Below, one piece after another: positions 10,101 to 19,100 of a stretch of 64,000 nucleotides of DNA. The stretch comes from Pseudomonadota bacterium (GTDB taxonomy: Bacteria > Pseudomonadota > Gammaproteobacteria > Burkholderiales > Burkholderiaceae_C). The notes below the pieces were generated by a model. That model was not told the origin of the DNA and searched no databases. It was given only the letters and a program-made list of their open reading frames with translations. Location of the stretch: the NCBI GenBank assembly GCA_963205115.1, contig CAUJHV010000049.1, positions 124,001-188,000 of the forward strand. Direction: 5' to 3'. Positions within the stretch are counted from its first letter, which is position 1; every line of letters starts with the position of its first letter. The position numbers and the translations under genes were made by a program.

Positions 10101-10897
10101 TGCATGCACGGCAGATCGACGTCGCGCAGCACCAGTATCTGCCGCTGGACGAGATCCAGCAGGTCTCAGGCATCGCCTGGCGCCACCGGCTGTTCGACAG
10201 CCTGCTCGTGTTCCAGAACTACCAGGGTGGTGAACGCGCGCAGCGCATCGGCCCGCAGGTGGCCTGCGCGGTCCGCCTGGCGCCGGAAGCCACCAATTTC
10301 CCGTTGACGGTGACCGTGGCCGCCGGGGCGTCTTGGCGGCTGCGCTTCCTTTTCGACCGCCGCATACACGCCGAATCCGATGTGCAGCGCGTCGCCGACG
10401 AGTGCATGCTCGCGCTGCGGGCCTTGAGCGAGCAGCCGGGCGCGACGGTGGGCGAATGGCTGGCGTGCCTGCCGCAGGCGTCGCGGGGTTCTGCGCGGGG
10501 CACACCGGCAGCGGCCCATCCGACCGGGCGCACGGCTGTGCTGCAGCCATCGGCTGAGGAACACGGCGGCCATCCGGTCGAGCCGGTGCTGCTGGCCGTG
10601 TGGCGCGAGCTCTTCGGCACCGACGCCATCGGCCTGGACGACAACTTCTTCGATCTGGGCGGGCACTCCCTGCTGCTGCTGCGGGCCCACCGCCTGGTCG
10701 AACAACGGCTGCAGCGCGAGGTCCCGCTGCTGGCCTTGCTGCAGTACCCGAGCGTGCGTTCGCTGGCACGGCACCTGGCTGGCGAAGACGACACCCCGTC
10801 GGATGCGGGGGCCCAGCTGGCGCGGGACCGCGCCGGCAAACAGCGACAGGCCCTGGCGCGTCAGCGCCAGCTGTCGGCACGGAGATTCCCCGGATGA
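4157..10897 (+). CDS. Non-ribosomal peptide synthetase, C-A(Thr)-T-E-C-T
   Basis: At least 2246 residues. Order: condensation domain (HHLILDG 126-132); adenylation domain (about 450-930, YTSGSTGTPKG near 604); carrier protein with phosphopantetheine Ser1006 in DLGGDSILS; epimerisation domain (about 1085-1540, APIQHWFFE, HHLAVDG 1219-1225, FNYLGQFD); Ala/Pro-rich linker; second condensation domain (from 1669, HHLVIDG 1801-1807); second carrier with Ser2171 in DLGGHSLLL. My hand alignment to GrsA gives pocket residues DFWNIGMVHK, the threonine code, so the epimerised unit should be D-(allo-)Thr. The second module has no adenylation domain. The start is uncertain: the C-domain motif LTPTQSG lies before the ATG at 4157, the frame looks coding from about 4004, and it has no ATG, GTG or TTG there. 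The stop overlaps the PKS start by four bases. Confidence 0.9.
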   Translation: MLYHALQAPAGSGVDVQQISMTLIEALDPATWVQAFRYVSGRHPTLRTRLRWEGVDEPVQEVLAAVEIPVREADWRDLDAQALHDSLLDEAATEREAGFDLTRAPLMRLFIARVGDEAWSVLWTFHHLILDGRAFAGVIREVFEVYAALRQHHSPDTVPGRPFADYVRQLQGMDAAAAETFWRHTLAGFRHPTRLPLQAPDTRSLDARPDGPRQGARQCRLPLDTSRALRGRASALGVGVGTLVHAAWALLLHRYADATDVVFGTTRSCAHLLPVDGTDARGVFINTVPLRIAVTPESSVADWIATVRQTQLDMRPFEWAPLARIQTWSESDRSLPLFDSLVVYDHESLGQRLKHAGGVWNRRHFDYVGQTGFPLTLVAYGDDEMLLRIEYDRGRFLDAAVERMLGHLGTILEGLCDERHAHVRDVPWLTADEYAALTAASPTAAPYPRGPLLHRWFESQVKVAPHAPAVTATDAQGRRVELSYAQLNERANRLAYQLRARGVRPNQLVGLRTERHVELVIGLLAILKAGGAYLPLDPVYPKDRVAFMLQDSAVDLVLTQASLRADLAMLPVQTLCIDDASAAHFSDAQDLEPVNGPDDLAYVIYTSGSTGTPKGVRISHHNVCRLFSATHRWYGFDERDVWTLFHSYAFDFSVWELWGAFLYGGRLVVVDQALSRDAEAFRDLLVRERVTVLNQTPTAFRRLVDLCTQGEALPLSLRYVIFGGEALELQMLRPWFDRYGDRRPALVNMYGITETTVHVTYRPVTRADLDAGLGSVIGVPIPDLRVMLVDSRLQPVPVGVPGEMLVAGAGVSIGYLHRPELTDQRFIPDPFSADPSARLYRSGDLARRLESGELEYLGRIDHQVKIRGFRIELGEIESRLAQHPAVRQCAVVAREDVAGDKRLVAYLVLASDAPNVIDECRSRLRDAVPDYMVPAHFVRLPELPLTANGKLDQRALPRPVEGVVERAAQTAPRTPWETELVAIWKSVLRIEQVGIHDHFMDLGGDSILSIQVLARCRQRGMPFTLKDLYERPTIAELVRDLPGDRPVPAPAVQPQAAAPQAPDAARAAPVASLHAGGASVAPVGTSAVTALAPIQHWFFEQGFADPHHWNQAFLFACAGDVPAPVLETAWSALVAAHPALRTAYRMRDGGEVLVVDADEAPALTAIDLGHVSDADLRAAIEERCAEAQAGLDPTRGPLARAVHMACGAGRGARLLLVVHHLAVDGVSWRILVEDFEAAVQAAQRGQRPVLPAASATPVEWAAALTRHTRTSPDILQSLPYWRSVAQARSWSLPVLETARAPGRPAVATVSLDAAQTRVLLARLPARHGTQITAALLSALLRALRVWTSASPLRIDLEGHGRDPIDEPIDVARTVGWFTSLYPVALTLDPASDATAAVLAVDRQLQQVPHKGRSYGLLRYLSDDLQVQRSVAGVTPAPVLFNYLGQFDAVVAGSSWLRFAGESAGPWRSSRAHRTHPLEVIAWVRDGALEVQWHHDAEALLPEAVDRVAQAMRRALRDLVATVDEPAVPDARLVGAQAVSLPLPAPADMAAGDAPTFDSAAANAARAGQTDAARPSDADGRTPASAVAGPEGHDALWVDLNLDTATAPAADTDVHATTTHASDNEPGCARQEAPADAPDQASGAAFHEVPTAEPATQPAGACTPAPVSEPYALTPMQRLFFAMDTARPELGLEQWHFELTGPLDVRAFQRAWRSVIERHDVLHSAFTADTQGRPVQQPLPIADIGWTEQDWRQLPGDDIPHHLQRYLQTDRESRLPLDRAPVMRMALLRTADETWQFLWTTHHLVIDGWSWPLVLGEVSQAYEALLDGAATHTQQPQQDALPYRRYVEWVSGATAGSADFWRAQLAGVQAPTPVSRSRSVMSPTAGYQPPGEYRLELPPALSTAIVDQARRWRVTPGTLFHAAWALLLGHAASQPCVVFGTAFSGRPPELDGVESMIGPCVNDVPLRVDLREDQTGEAWVRALHARQIDVAQHQYLPLDEIQQVSGIAWRHRLFDSLLVFQNYQGGERAQRIGPQVACAVRLAPEATNFPLTVTVAAGASWRLRFLFDRRIHAESDVQRVADECMLALRALSEQPGATVGEWLACLPQASRGSARGTPAAAHPTGRTAVLQPSAEEHGGHPVEPVLLAVWRELFGTDAIGLDDNFFDLGGHSLLLLRAHRLVEQRLQREVPLLALLQYPSVRSLARHLAGEDDTPSDAGAQLARDRAGKQRQALARQRQLSARRFPG

Positions 10898-13800
10898 GTT
10901 ATGCGGACAACTACGACCCGCTCGATGGCATCGCCATCGTCGGCATGGCGGGACGCTTTCCCGGCGCGGGCAACGTCGACGAGCTCTGGCGCAACCTGCT
11001 CGCCGGCCGCGAGTCGATCAGCCGCTTTTCGGCCGAGGAACTCGAACCCGCGCACGGCGAAGACATGGATGCACGCGCCGAACCCGGCTACGTGCGCGCC
11101 CGCGGCGTGCTGGACGGTGTCGAGCTGTTCGACGAGGCCTTCTTCGGCTTCAGTCCGGCGGAGGCCGCGCTGCTCGATCCGCAGCAGCGCCTGTTCCTTC
11201 AAGCGGCCTGGGAGGCGCTGGAGCGCGCAGGCCATGACCCGCAGACCTTCGGTGGACCCATCGGCGTGTATGCCGGCGGCACGGCCAACAGCTATTACCT
11301 GAACCACCTGCAGTCGCGCCGCGACGTGACTGACCGCCTGGGCCTGCTGACGACGCAGATGGGCAACCAGGGCCACTACATCGCCACGCGGGTGGCCTAC
11401 AAGCTCGACCTCCACGGGCCGGCGCTGAACATCCACACGGCCTGTTCGACCTCGCTGGTGGCGGTCTGCACGGCGGTGCAGGCGCTGCAGGCCTACCAGT
11501 GCGACATGGCGCTGGCGGGTGGGGTTTCGGTGACGTTGCCACAGAAGCGTGGCTACCTGCACCAGGAGGGATCGATCCTCTCGCCCGACGGCCATTGCCG
11601 TGCCTTCGATGCCGACGCCGCCGGCACGGTCTTCGGCAACGGCCTGGGCATCGTCGTGCTGCGGCGGCTGCAGGATGCCCTGGACGATGGCGACACGATC
11701 TACGCGGTCATCAAAGGCGCGGCGCTGAACAACGACGGCCATGCCAAGCTCAGCTTCACGGCGCCCAGCGTGGAGGGCCAGGCCCAGGCCATCACGATGG
11801 CGCAGGCGCTGGCGGGGATCGACCCGTCCACCATCAGCTACATCGAGGCGCACGGCACCGGCACGGCGTTGGGCGACCCGATCGAAGTGGCCGCATTGAC
11901 GCAGGCTTTCAGGGCCGGCGGCGCCACCGCCACCGGCACCTGCGCGCTGGGATCGCTCAAGCCGAATGTCGGCCATCTGGATGCGGCCGCCGGCGTGGCC
12001 GGGCTCATCAAGACCGCGCTGGCGCTGCACCACCGCACCTTGCCGGCGAGCCTGCATTTCCGCAGCCCGAACCCCAAGCTGAATCTGTCGGAGAGCCCGT
12101 TCTTCGTGAACGACACCCAGCGCCCCTGGCCCGCCGCGGACCACCCGCGGCGTGCCGGCGTGAGTTCCTTCGGCGTGGGCGGGACCAACGCGCACGTGGT
12201 GCTGGAAGAAGCACCGCGGGCCGCGGTGCGGACCCCCGCGGCCCGCCGGCCCGAACTGCTGGTGTGCTCGGCGCGCGATGCGCAGGGCCTGGCGCGTGCG
12301 ACGCAGCAACTGGCCGATCACTTCGACACGCTGGCCGACGACACCGCGCTGGCCGATGCGGCCTTCACGCTGCAGACGGGCCGTCGGGCCTTTGCCTGCC
12401 GCAGCAGCGTGGTCGCTGCAGATGGGCGATCGGCCGGCGACGCCTGGCGCCGGGCGCTGGAAGGCGGCCAGGCCCCCGGCGCGCCCGCGTCGGAGAACCC
12501 GGGCGTGGCCTTCCTGTTTCCGGGGCAGGGTGCTCAGCAGGTGGGCATGGGCCGCGGCCTCTATGACAGCGAGCCGGTCTTTCGCGATGAGATCGATTCG
12601 GGCGCCGCGCTCCTGCGCCCGATGCTGGGGCTGGACCTGCGCGAGATCCTGTATCCGCCCGCGGGCCAGGAAGAGGCTGCCGCTGCGCGCTTGCGCGAGA
12701 CCGCGTTCACCCAGCCGGCGCTGTTCCTGGTCGAACACGCGCTGGCGCGGCTGTGGATGTCCTGGGGCATCGTGCCGCGGGCGCTCATCGGCCACAGCGT
12801 GGGCGAGTATGTCGCGGCCTGCCTGGCCGGCACCTTCAGCCGCGACGACGCGCTGCGTCTGCTCGCGCAGCGCGCGCGACTGATGCAGCAGCTGCCCGGC
12901 GGCGCCATGCTGGCCGTGCGGGCGTCAGCCGACGACCTGCCGCAGCCGCTGGACCCGCGCTTGAGCGTCGCCGCAATCAACGGCCCGGCGCTGACGGTGT
13001 TGTCCGGTGAGACGCCGGCCATCGAGGCGCTGGCCCAGTCGCTCGAACACGCGGGCATCGCGCACCGGCAACTGGCCACCTCGCACGCCTTTCACTCGGC
13101 CATGATGGAGCCGATCGCCGAGGCCTTCGAGGCCCTGGTGGCGGCGACGACGCGGCAAAGCCCGCGCCTGGCCTGGATCTCCAGCCTCACCGGCCAGCCC
13201 ATCACGGCCGAAGAGGCCATGTCGCCGCGCTACTGGGTGCAGCAGATGCGACAGCCGGTGCAGTTTGGCACCGGCCTGCGTGCGCTCATCGACCAGAAGC
13301 TGCTGCTGCTGGAAGTGGGCCCGGGCCATGCGCTGTCACAGCTGGCGCGCCAGCAGGGCCGTGATCCCGTTGCCGTGACAGCGGTGGCCTCGCTGCCGCG
13401 CGCGGCGCAGGCGCATGACCGCGTCGACATGCTGACCGCCCTGGGCCGTCTGTGGGAGCGTGGCGTGGACATCGATTGGTCGCTGCAGCACGACGGCCCG
13501 CGCCAGCGTGTGCCGCTGCCGACCTATCCGTTCGATCAGCGCCGGCACTGGGTGGATCCCGCGCCGCGTGCCGACCGCACGCCGGGCGCCGCGCCTGCTG
13601 CACAGACCGCGTCGAGCGCGGCCGCAGCAGCCACCGCCTCCGTCGCTGCAGCCAACGTGCCACATGATGTGCTGGCTGACACCTCGGCCGCAGGTGCCCC
13701 TGTGGCCTCAGCCGCCTCGGACGCGCCGGCCGCTGCGCCGGTCGATGCCGCTGCCGCTGCAGTTGACGCCTCTGCAACGCCCGCTCATCCGGCGCCGGAA

Positions 13801-16131
13801 GTGCCTGCTGTCCCGGTTCCGCATTCCTTTTTGTCTTCGCCCGAGTCACCCATGACTGTCGACCGACTTCCCGCCTTGCAGGCGCGCCTGCAATCGCTCT
13901 TTGCCGAACTCGCCGGGCTCGATGCCGCCGGCGTCGACCCGCGTGCCGGCTTTCTCGAGCTGGGCCTGGATTCGCTGCTGCTGACGCAAGCGAGCCAGAG
14001 CATCGGCCGCGACATCGGCATGAAGGTGCCGATGCGTGTGTTGCTGGAGGACTGCCCGAGCATCGAGTCCCTGGCCCGTCACCTCGATGAACGTCTGCCG
14101 CGCGAGGCCTTCCGTCCGAAAGCAGCTGCAGTCGCCGTGCCGCCGACGGCGGTGGCGGCCGTGGCCGCAACGCCACTGGCGCAGTCGGCCGCACCTGCCC
14201 CGGCCATCGCTTCCGCCGCGGCGTCGCCAGCCTTGCTCGCGACGGTGGCGGTGCCCGTCCCGGCGGCCAGTGCCGCGGGCACGGCAGCCGGTCCCTGGGC
14301 CGACCTGATCGCACAACAACTGGCGCTGATGTCGCGGCAGGTCGAGATGATGCGCGCGCTGGGCTTGTCGGGCCCGGCGCCGGCCTTGACGTCCGCCGCA
14401 CCCGCCTTGGCGGATGCCGCACCGGCCGTGGCGGCGACGGCCGTCGTTCCCGCCGCAGCGCACGCCGCCAAGGTGCCGGATTCGTCGGCACCCCCGACGT
14501 TCGCCCCCGTTGCCGCAGTTGCCGCGGCTGACATGCCCGCCGCGTCCGCGGCCGTGGGTGACACGGCACCTGCGGCGCCGCCTGCCGCATTCGGCCCCTA
14601 CCGGCCTCCGGTGCGGCAACCTGCCGCCGGCATCGGTACGGAGCAGGCCGCTGCGATGGGCCGCTTCATCGAGCGTTACAACCAGCGCACCGCCGGCTCC
14701 AAGGGCTTCACGCAGCAGCACCGCGCGCACCTGGCGGATCCACGTTCGGTGTCGGGATTCCGCCTGGCCTGGAAGGAACTGGTCTATCCGATCGTCAGCG
14801 TGCGCTCCGAAGGCGCGCATCTGTGGGACGTCGACGGCAATGACTATGTCGACATCACCAACGGCTTCGGCATGATCCTGTTCGGCCACAACCCGGACTT
14901 CATCCGCCATGCCGTCGAGGAACAGCTGCGCACCGGCTACGAGATCGGACCGCAGACGCCGCTGGCCGGCGAGGTGGCCGAACGGCTGTGCCGCATGGTC
15001 GGCATGGAGCGCGCCGCGTTCTGCGGGTCGGGCTCCGAGGCCGTGACCGCGGCCATCCGCGTGGCGCGTACCGTCACCGGGCGCGACACCATCGTGATGT
15101 TCAACGGCGCGTACCACGGCATCTTCGACGAGGTGCTGGCGCGTCCCACGCGCAGCGCGGGCGTGGGCCCGCGCGCGCTGCCCATCGCCCCGGGCATTCC
15201 CGCGGCCATGACCAGTCACGTGATCGTGCTGGAGTACGGCAGCGACGAGGCACTGCGCACGATTCGCGAACTGGGTCCGCAACTCGCGGCCGTGCTCGTC
15301 GAACCCGTTCAGAGCCGCAGGCCCGATCTGCAGCCACGCGAGTTCCTGCACCAACTGCGCGAGCTCACGCAGGCCAGCGGAACGGCCCTGGTTTTCGATG
15401 AGGTCGTCACCGGCTTCCGTGTGCATCCGGGCGGTGCGCAGACGGTCTTCGGCGTGCGCGCCGACATCGCCACCTACGGCAAGGTGATCGGCGGCGGTCT
15501 GCCCATCGGTGTCGTCGCCGGATCGGCGCGGTTCCTCGACGCGCTGGACGGCGGCACCTGGCAGTACGGCGACGACTCCGTGCCCGAGGCCGGTGTCACT
15601 TTCTTCGCGGGCACCTTCGTGCGCCATCCGCTGGCGCTGGCCGCGGCCCGCGCGGTGTTGCGGCGGCTGGAAGCCGAAGGCCCCGATCTGCAGCGCGAAC
15701 TCAACCTGCGCACCGCCCGCTTCGTCGAGCGCCTGCGCGGCCTGGCCGCTCAGGCCGGCGTGGCCTTGACGATCCCATCCTTCGCCTCGTGGTTCTGCTT
15801 CCAGCTGCCTGCGGATCAGCCCCTGGCGTCGCTGTTCTTTGCGGCCATGCGGCTGCGCGGCGTGCATGTCTGGGAAGGCCGGCCGTGCTTCCTGACGCTG
15901 GCCCACACCGACGGCGACCTGGACCACGTGGCCCAGGCGCTGCAGGCCTCGCTCGAGGAGATGCAGCAGGCCGGTTTTCTGACCGGTGCGCCATCGGCCG
16001 CGGCCGAGCCGCCGATGCCCGGCGCCCGCCGCGGACGCGACGCGCAAGGGCGCGAGGCCTGGTTCGTCCCGGACCCCGAGCGGCCCGGCAAGTATCTTCA
16101 GGTCCAGACCCCGGTGGCCCAACATGGCTGA
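10894..16131 (+). CDS. Polyketide synthase KS-AT-ACP-aminotransferase
   Basis: 1745 residues. The ketosynthase has Cys184 in HTACSTSLVAV, His320 in EAHGTGT and His361 in NVGHLDAA; this wording is typical of ketosynthases that take chains from NRPS carriers. The acyltransferase has Ser635 in GHSVGEY and HAFHS at 731-735, the malonyl-CoA signature. The ACP carries Ser1027 in LGLDSLL. After a long Ala-rich stretch (about 1070-1230) comes a class-III PLP aminotransferase of the glutamate-1-semialdehyde aminomutase type, with FDEVVTGFR and Lys1530 in TYGKVIGGG. There is no KR, DH or ER. By analogy with mycosubtilin/iturin synthases, the beta-keto group is replaced by an amine, giving a beta-amino acyl chain. 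ATG 10894 overlaps the NRPS stop (ATGA); the 3' end overlaps the next gene by eight bases. Confidence 0.93.
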   Translation: MSYADNYDPLDGIAIVGMAGRFPGAGNVDELWRNLLAGRESISRFSAEELEPAHGEDMDARAEPGYVRARGVLDGVELFDEAFFGFSPAEAALLDPQQRLFLQAAWEALERAGHDPQTFGGPIGVYAGGTANSYYLNHLQSRRDVTDRLGLLTTQMGNQGHYIATRVAYKLDLHGPALNIHTACSTSLVAVCTAVQALQAYQCDMALAGGVSVTLPQKRGYLHQEGSILSPDGHCRAFDADAAGTVFGNGLGIVVLRRLQDALDDGDTIYAVIKGAALNNDGHAKLSFTAPSVEGQAQAITMAQALAGIDPSTISYIEAHGTGTALGDPIEVAALTQAFRAGGATATGTCALGSLKPNVGHLDAAAGVAGLIKTALALHHRTLPASLHFRSPNPKLNLSESPFFVNDTQRPWPAADHPRRAGVSSFGVGGTNAHVVLEEAPRAAVRTPAARRPELLVCSARDAQGLARATQQLADHFDTLADDTALADAAFTLQTGRRAFACRSSVVAADGRSAGDAWRRALEGGQAPGAPASENPGVAFLFPGQGAQQVGMGRGLYDSEPVFRDEIDSGAALLRPMLGLDLREILYPPAGQEEAAAARLRETAFTQPALFLVEHALARLWMSWGIVPRALIGHSVGEYVAACLAGTFSRDDALRLLAQRARLMQQLPGGAMLAVRASADDLPQPLDPRLSVAAINGPALTVLSGETPAIEALAQSLEHAGIAHRQLATSHAFHSAMMEPIAEAFEALVAATTRQSPRLAWISSLTGQPITAEEAMSPRYWVQQMRQPVQFGTGLRALIDQKLLLLEVGPGHALSQLARQQGRDPVAVTAVASLPRAAQAHDRVDMLTALGRLWERGVDIDWSLQHDGPRQRVPLPTYPFDQRRHWVDPAPRADRTPGAAPAAQTASSAAAAATASVAAANVPHDVLADTSAAGAPVASAASDAPAAAPVDAAAAAVDASATPAHPAPEVPAVPVPHSFLSSPESPMTVDRLPALQARLQSLFAELAGLDAAGVDPRAGFLELGLDSLLLTQASQSIGRDIGMKVPMRVLLEDCPSIESLARHLDERLPREAFRPKAAAVAVPPTAVAAVAATPLAQSAAPAPAIASAAASPALLATVAVPVPAASAAGTAAGPWADLIAQQLALMSRQVEMMRALGLSGPAPALTSAAPALADAAPAVAATAVVPAAAHAAKVPDSSAPPTFAPVAAVAAADMPAASAAVGDTAPAAPPAAFGPYRPPVRQPAAGIGTEQAAAMGRFIERYNQRTAGSKGFTQQHRAHLADPRSVSGFRLAWKELVYPIVSVRSEGAHLWDVDGNDYVDITNGFGMILFGHNPDFIRHAVEEQLRTGYEIGPQTPLAGEVAERLCRMVGMERAAFCGSGSEAVTAAIRVARTVTGRDTIVMFNGAYHGIFDEVLARPTRSAGVGPRALPIAPGIPAAMTSHVIVLEYGSDEALRTIRELGPQLAAVLVEPVQSRRPDLQPREFLHQLRELTQASGTALVFDEVVTGFRVHPGGAQTVFGVRADIATYGKVIGGGLPIGVVAGSARFLDALDGGTWQYGDDSVPEAGVTFFAGTFVRHPLALAAARAVLRRLEAEGPDLQRELNLRTARFVERLRGLAAQAGVALTIPSFASWFCFQLPADQPLASLFFAAMRLRGVHVWEGRPCFLTLAHTDGDLDHVAQALQASLEEMQQAGFLTGAPSAAAEPPMPGARRGRDAQGREAWFVPDPERPGKYLQVQTPVAQHG

Positions 16132-19100
16132 TCACGATCCCATCCTCCAGCCGGTCGACTTCGACCCGTTCGCGGAAGAAGCTGCTGCGCTGCGACTGCC
16201 GCTGACGCCGGCGCAGCGCGAACTGTTTGCGGCCGTGCAGATGGGCCCGGAAGCCCACTGCGCCTTCAATCTGGCCTACCTGCTTCACCTGTCCGGCCCG
16301 CTGTCGGCGGTCTCGATGAAGGCCGCGCTGGCGCAGGTGGTTCGGCGTCATGCGGCCCTGCGGGTGCGGCTGCTGGCGGACGGCTCGGCGCAGGAAGTCC
16401 TGGACACCGTGCCAGTGGAACTGCCACATCATGACCTGTCGGGCTGGAGCGCCGAACATCAGCAAGAGGCACTGGCCGAAGGCGCGCGGCGCGAGGCCGA
16501 GACGCCCTTCGACCTGGGCCAGGCGCCGCTGTGGCGCGCGCAGCTGCTGAGCCTGTCATCGACCCGGCATGTGCTGATGTTCACCGTGCACCATGTGGTC
16601 TCGGACGGCTGGTCCTCGTCGGTGCTGTTTGGCGATCTGGCGCGCTGTTATGCCGCGGACCGCTTTGGCATGGCGGCCGCCCTGGCGCCCGCCGCGTCGT
16701 ACGTCGACTATGTTCGTTCGTTCGACACCGAGCCCCTTCGCGAGGCGCTGCAGACGGCGGAGTCCTACTGGCTGAAGCAACACGCCGATCCGGCGCCGGC
16801 GCTGAACCTGCCGCTGGATCGTGCGCGTCCGCCCTTGAAGACATTCGCGTGCGGCTACCGCAGCATCACGTTGGACGCGCCGCAGGCGCGTGCCGTGCGC
16901 AGCCTGGGCGCGCGCCATGGCTGCACCTTCTTCGTCACGCTGCTGGCGGGGTTCCAGGCGCTGATGGCGCGCCTGAGCGGCGCAGGCGACCTGGTTCTGG
17001 GGATCCCGGTGGCGCACCAGACCGCTCTGGACAACGGCCACCTGGTGGCGCACGGCGCGCATGTGGTGCCGCTGCGTGTGCAGCTCGATATCGACCAACC
17101 GTTTACGGACCACCTGCGCGAGGTTCGCGGACGCTTCCTCGACGCACAGGCGCATCCGCTGGCCACCTTCGGGAATCTGGTCCATCGCTTGAAGCTGCCG
17201 CGCGACGCCTCGCGTACGCCGCTGGTCGACGTGGTCTTCAACATCGACCGCATCGGCGCGGTGTTCGATTTCGACGAACTGAAGCTCGAGCGTGTCGAGG
17301 CGCCCAAGACGCTGTCCAATTCCGAACTGTCGGTGAATGTCGTCGACGACGGCCAGTCGGCGGTGATCGAGTGCCACTACAACAGCGCCATCCTGGACGG
17401 AGAGACCGTCGACCGTTGGCTGCGGCTGTATCGTCACGCGCTGGAACGACTCTGCACCACGCCCGAGTCGACGCTGGCCGATGCCTTTGCGCCGACTTCC
17501 GAAGAATGCGACCGTCTGGATGCCTTCAATGCCACTGCGGCAGCCTATCCGCGCGAGCTTCGTCTGGAGCAACTGATCGCCAGGCGGGCGGCCGAGCAAC
17601 CGCGGGCGCCCGCGGTGTGGAGCGACGACCGTGTCCTGGACTACGCCGCGTTGGACGCACTGTCCAACGGCGTGGCGCGGCAGCTGACGGCCATGGGCGT
17701 AGGCCGTGGCGACCGGGTCGGCCACTTCTGCTCGCGCGACGAGCGCATGGTTGCGGGCATCCTGGGCATCTTGAAAGCCGGTGCCGCCTATGTGCCGCTG
17801 GACCCCGCCTATCCGGCCGAGCGACTGGGGTACATGGCGGTGGATGCGCAACTGCGCGTCGTCGTCTGCGACCACCGAACGCAGGGTGCGTGGGCGTTCG
17901 GCGGGGCGCGGATGCTGCTGCTCGACGAGGTACAGCCCGATGCGAAGCCGCTGCCCGTGGTCGGCCAGGCGGACGATATCGCCTACGTCATCTACACCTC
18001 CGGATCGACCGGCAAACCCAAGGGCGTCGAGGTTCTTCACCGTGCGGTCGTGAACTTCGTGAGCAGCCTGGCTTCGCGGCCGGGCCTGTCGTCATCGGAC
18101 CGCCTGGCGGCAGTGGCGACGGTGTCCTTCGACATGTCGGTGCTCGACATCTTTGTGCCGCTGACCACCGGCGCGAGCCTCGTCGTCGTGCCGCGCGAGG
18201 AAGCCGCGGACGGCGTGTCCTTGCGCCGCCGGCTGGAGCGCAGTGGTGCCACGGTGATGCAGGCCCCCCCTTCGGTCTGGCGGCTGCTGGTCGACGCGGG
18301 GTGGAACGGCGAGCCCAGCCTGCGCGCCTGGCTGGGCGGGGAGGCCATGCCGGTGGACCTCGCGGAGGCCCTGATCGCCCGCGGATGCGAGCTCTGGAAC
18401 TTCTACGGCCCGACCGAGACCACGGTGTATTCCACCTGCACGGCAGTTACCGCGCCGCGCGAGGGCATCCGCGTGGGTCGACCGATCGCCAACACGCAGA
18501 TTCATGTGCTGGACACGCGCCTGCGGCGCGTGCCGCTGGGCGTGGTCGGGGAGATCTGCATCGGCGGCGAGGGACTGGCACGGGGCTACCTTGCGCAGCC
18601 CGAACTCACGGCCGATCGTTTCGCGGCCGATCCGCTGCGACCTGGCCAGCGCCTGTACCGCACGGGCGACTTCGGCCGCTGGCGCGCCGACGGCCAGCTC
18701 GAGTGCCTGGGCCGCATGGACCACCAGGTCAAGCTGCGCGGCTACCGTATCGAGCTCGGCGAAATCGAAGCGGCGATGCAGGCCCAGCCCGGCGTGGACC
18801 AGGCCTTGGCCGTGGTGCGCGAGGACCGTCCCGGCGATGCCCGCCTCGTGGCGTATGTGGTCGGCGACGGCACGGTCGAGTGCGACGTGCGCGTCCTGCG
18901 CGACGCGCTGCGCCGGCGCCTGCCCGAGTTCATGGTGCCTTCGCATGTGGTCCAGCTGCCCGCGCTGCCTTTGCTGCCGAACGGCAAGCTCGACCGCCAT
19001 GCCTTGCCAGTACCCAGCGCCACGCGCACAGCCGAGGACGCCGCGCCGCATGCGGCGCTGTCGCCCGACGAAGAGGCCGTGGCGGCGATCTGGCGCGAGC

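Noticed and set aside
13846..16125. A 759-codon minus-strand frame opposite the PKS
   Set aside because: Same cause; Gly/Arg/His-rich with no recognisable fold, while the plus strand has ACP and aminotransferase motifs.
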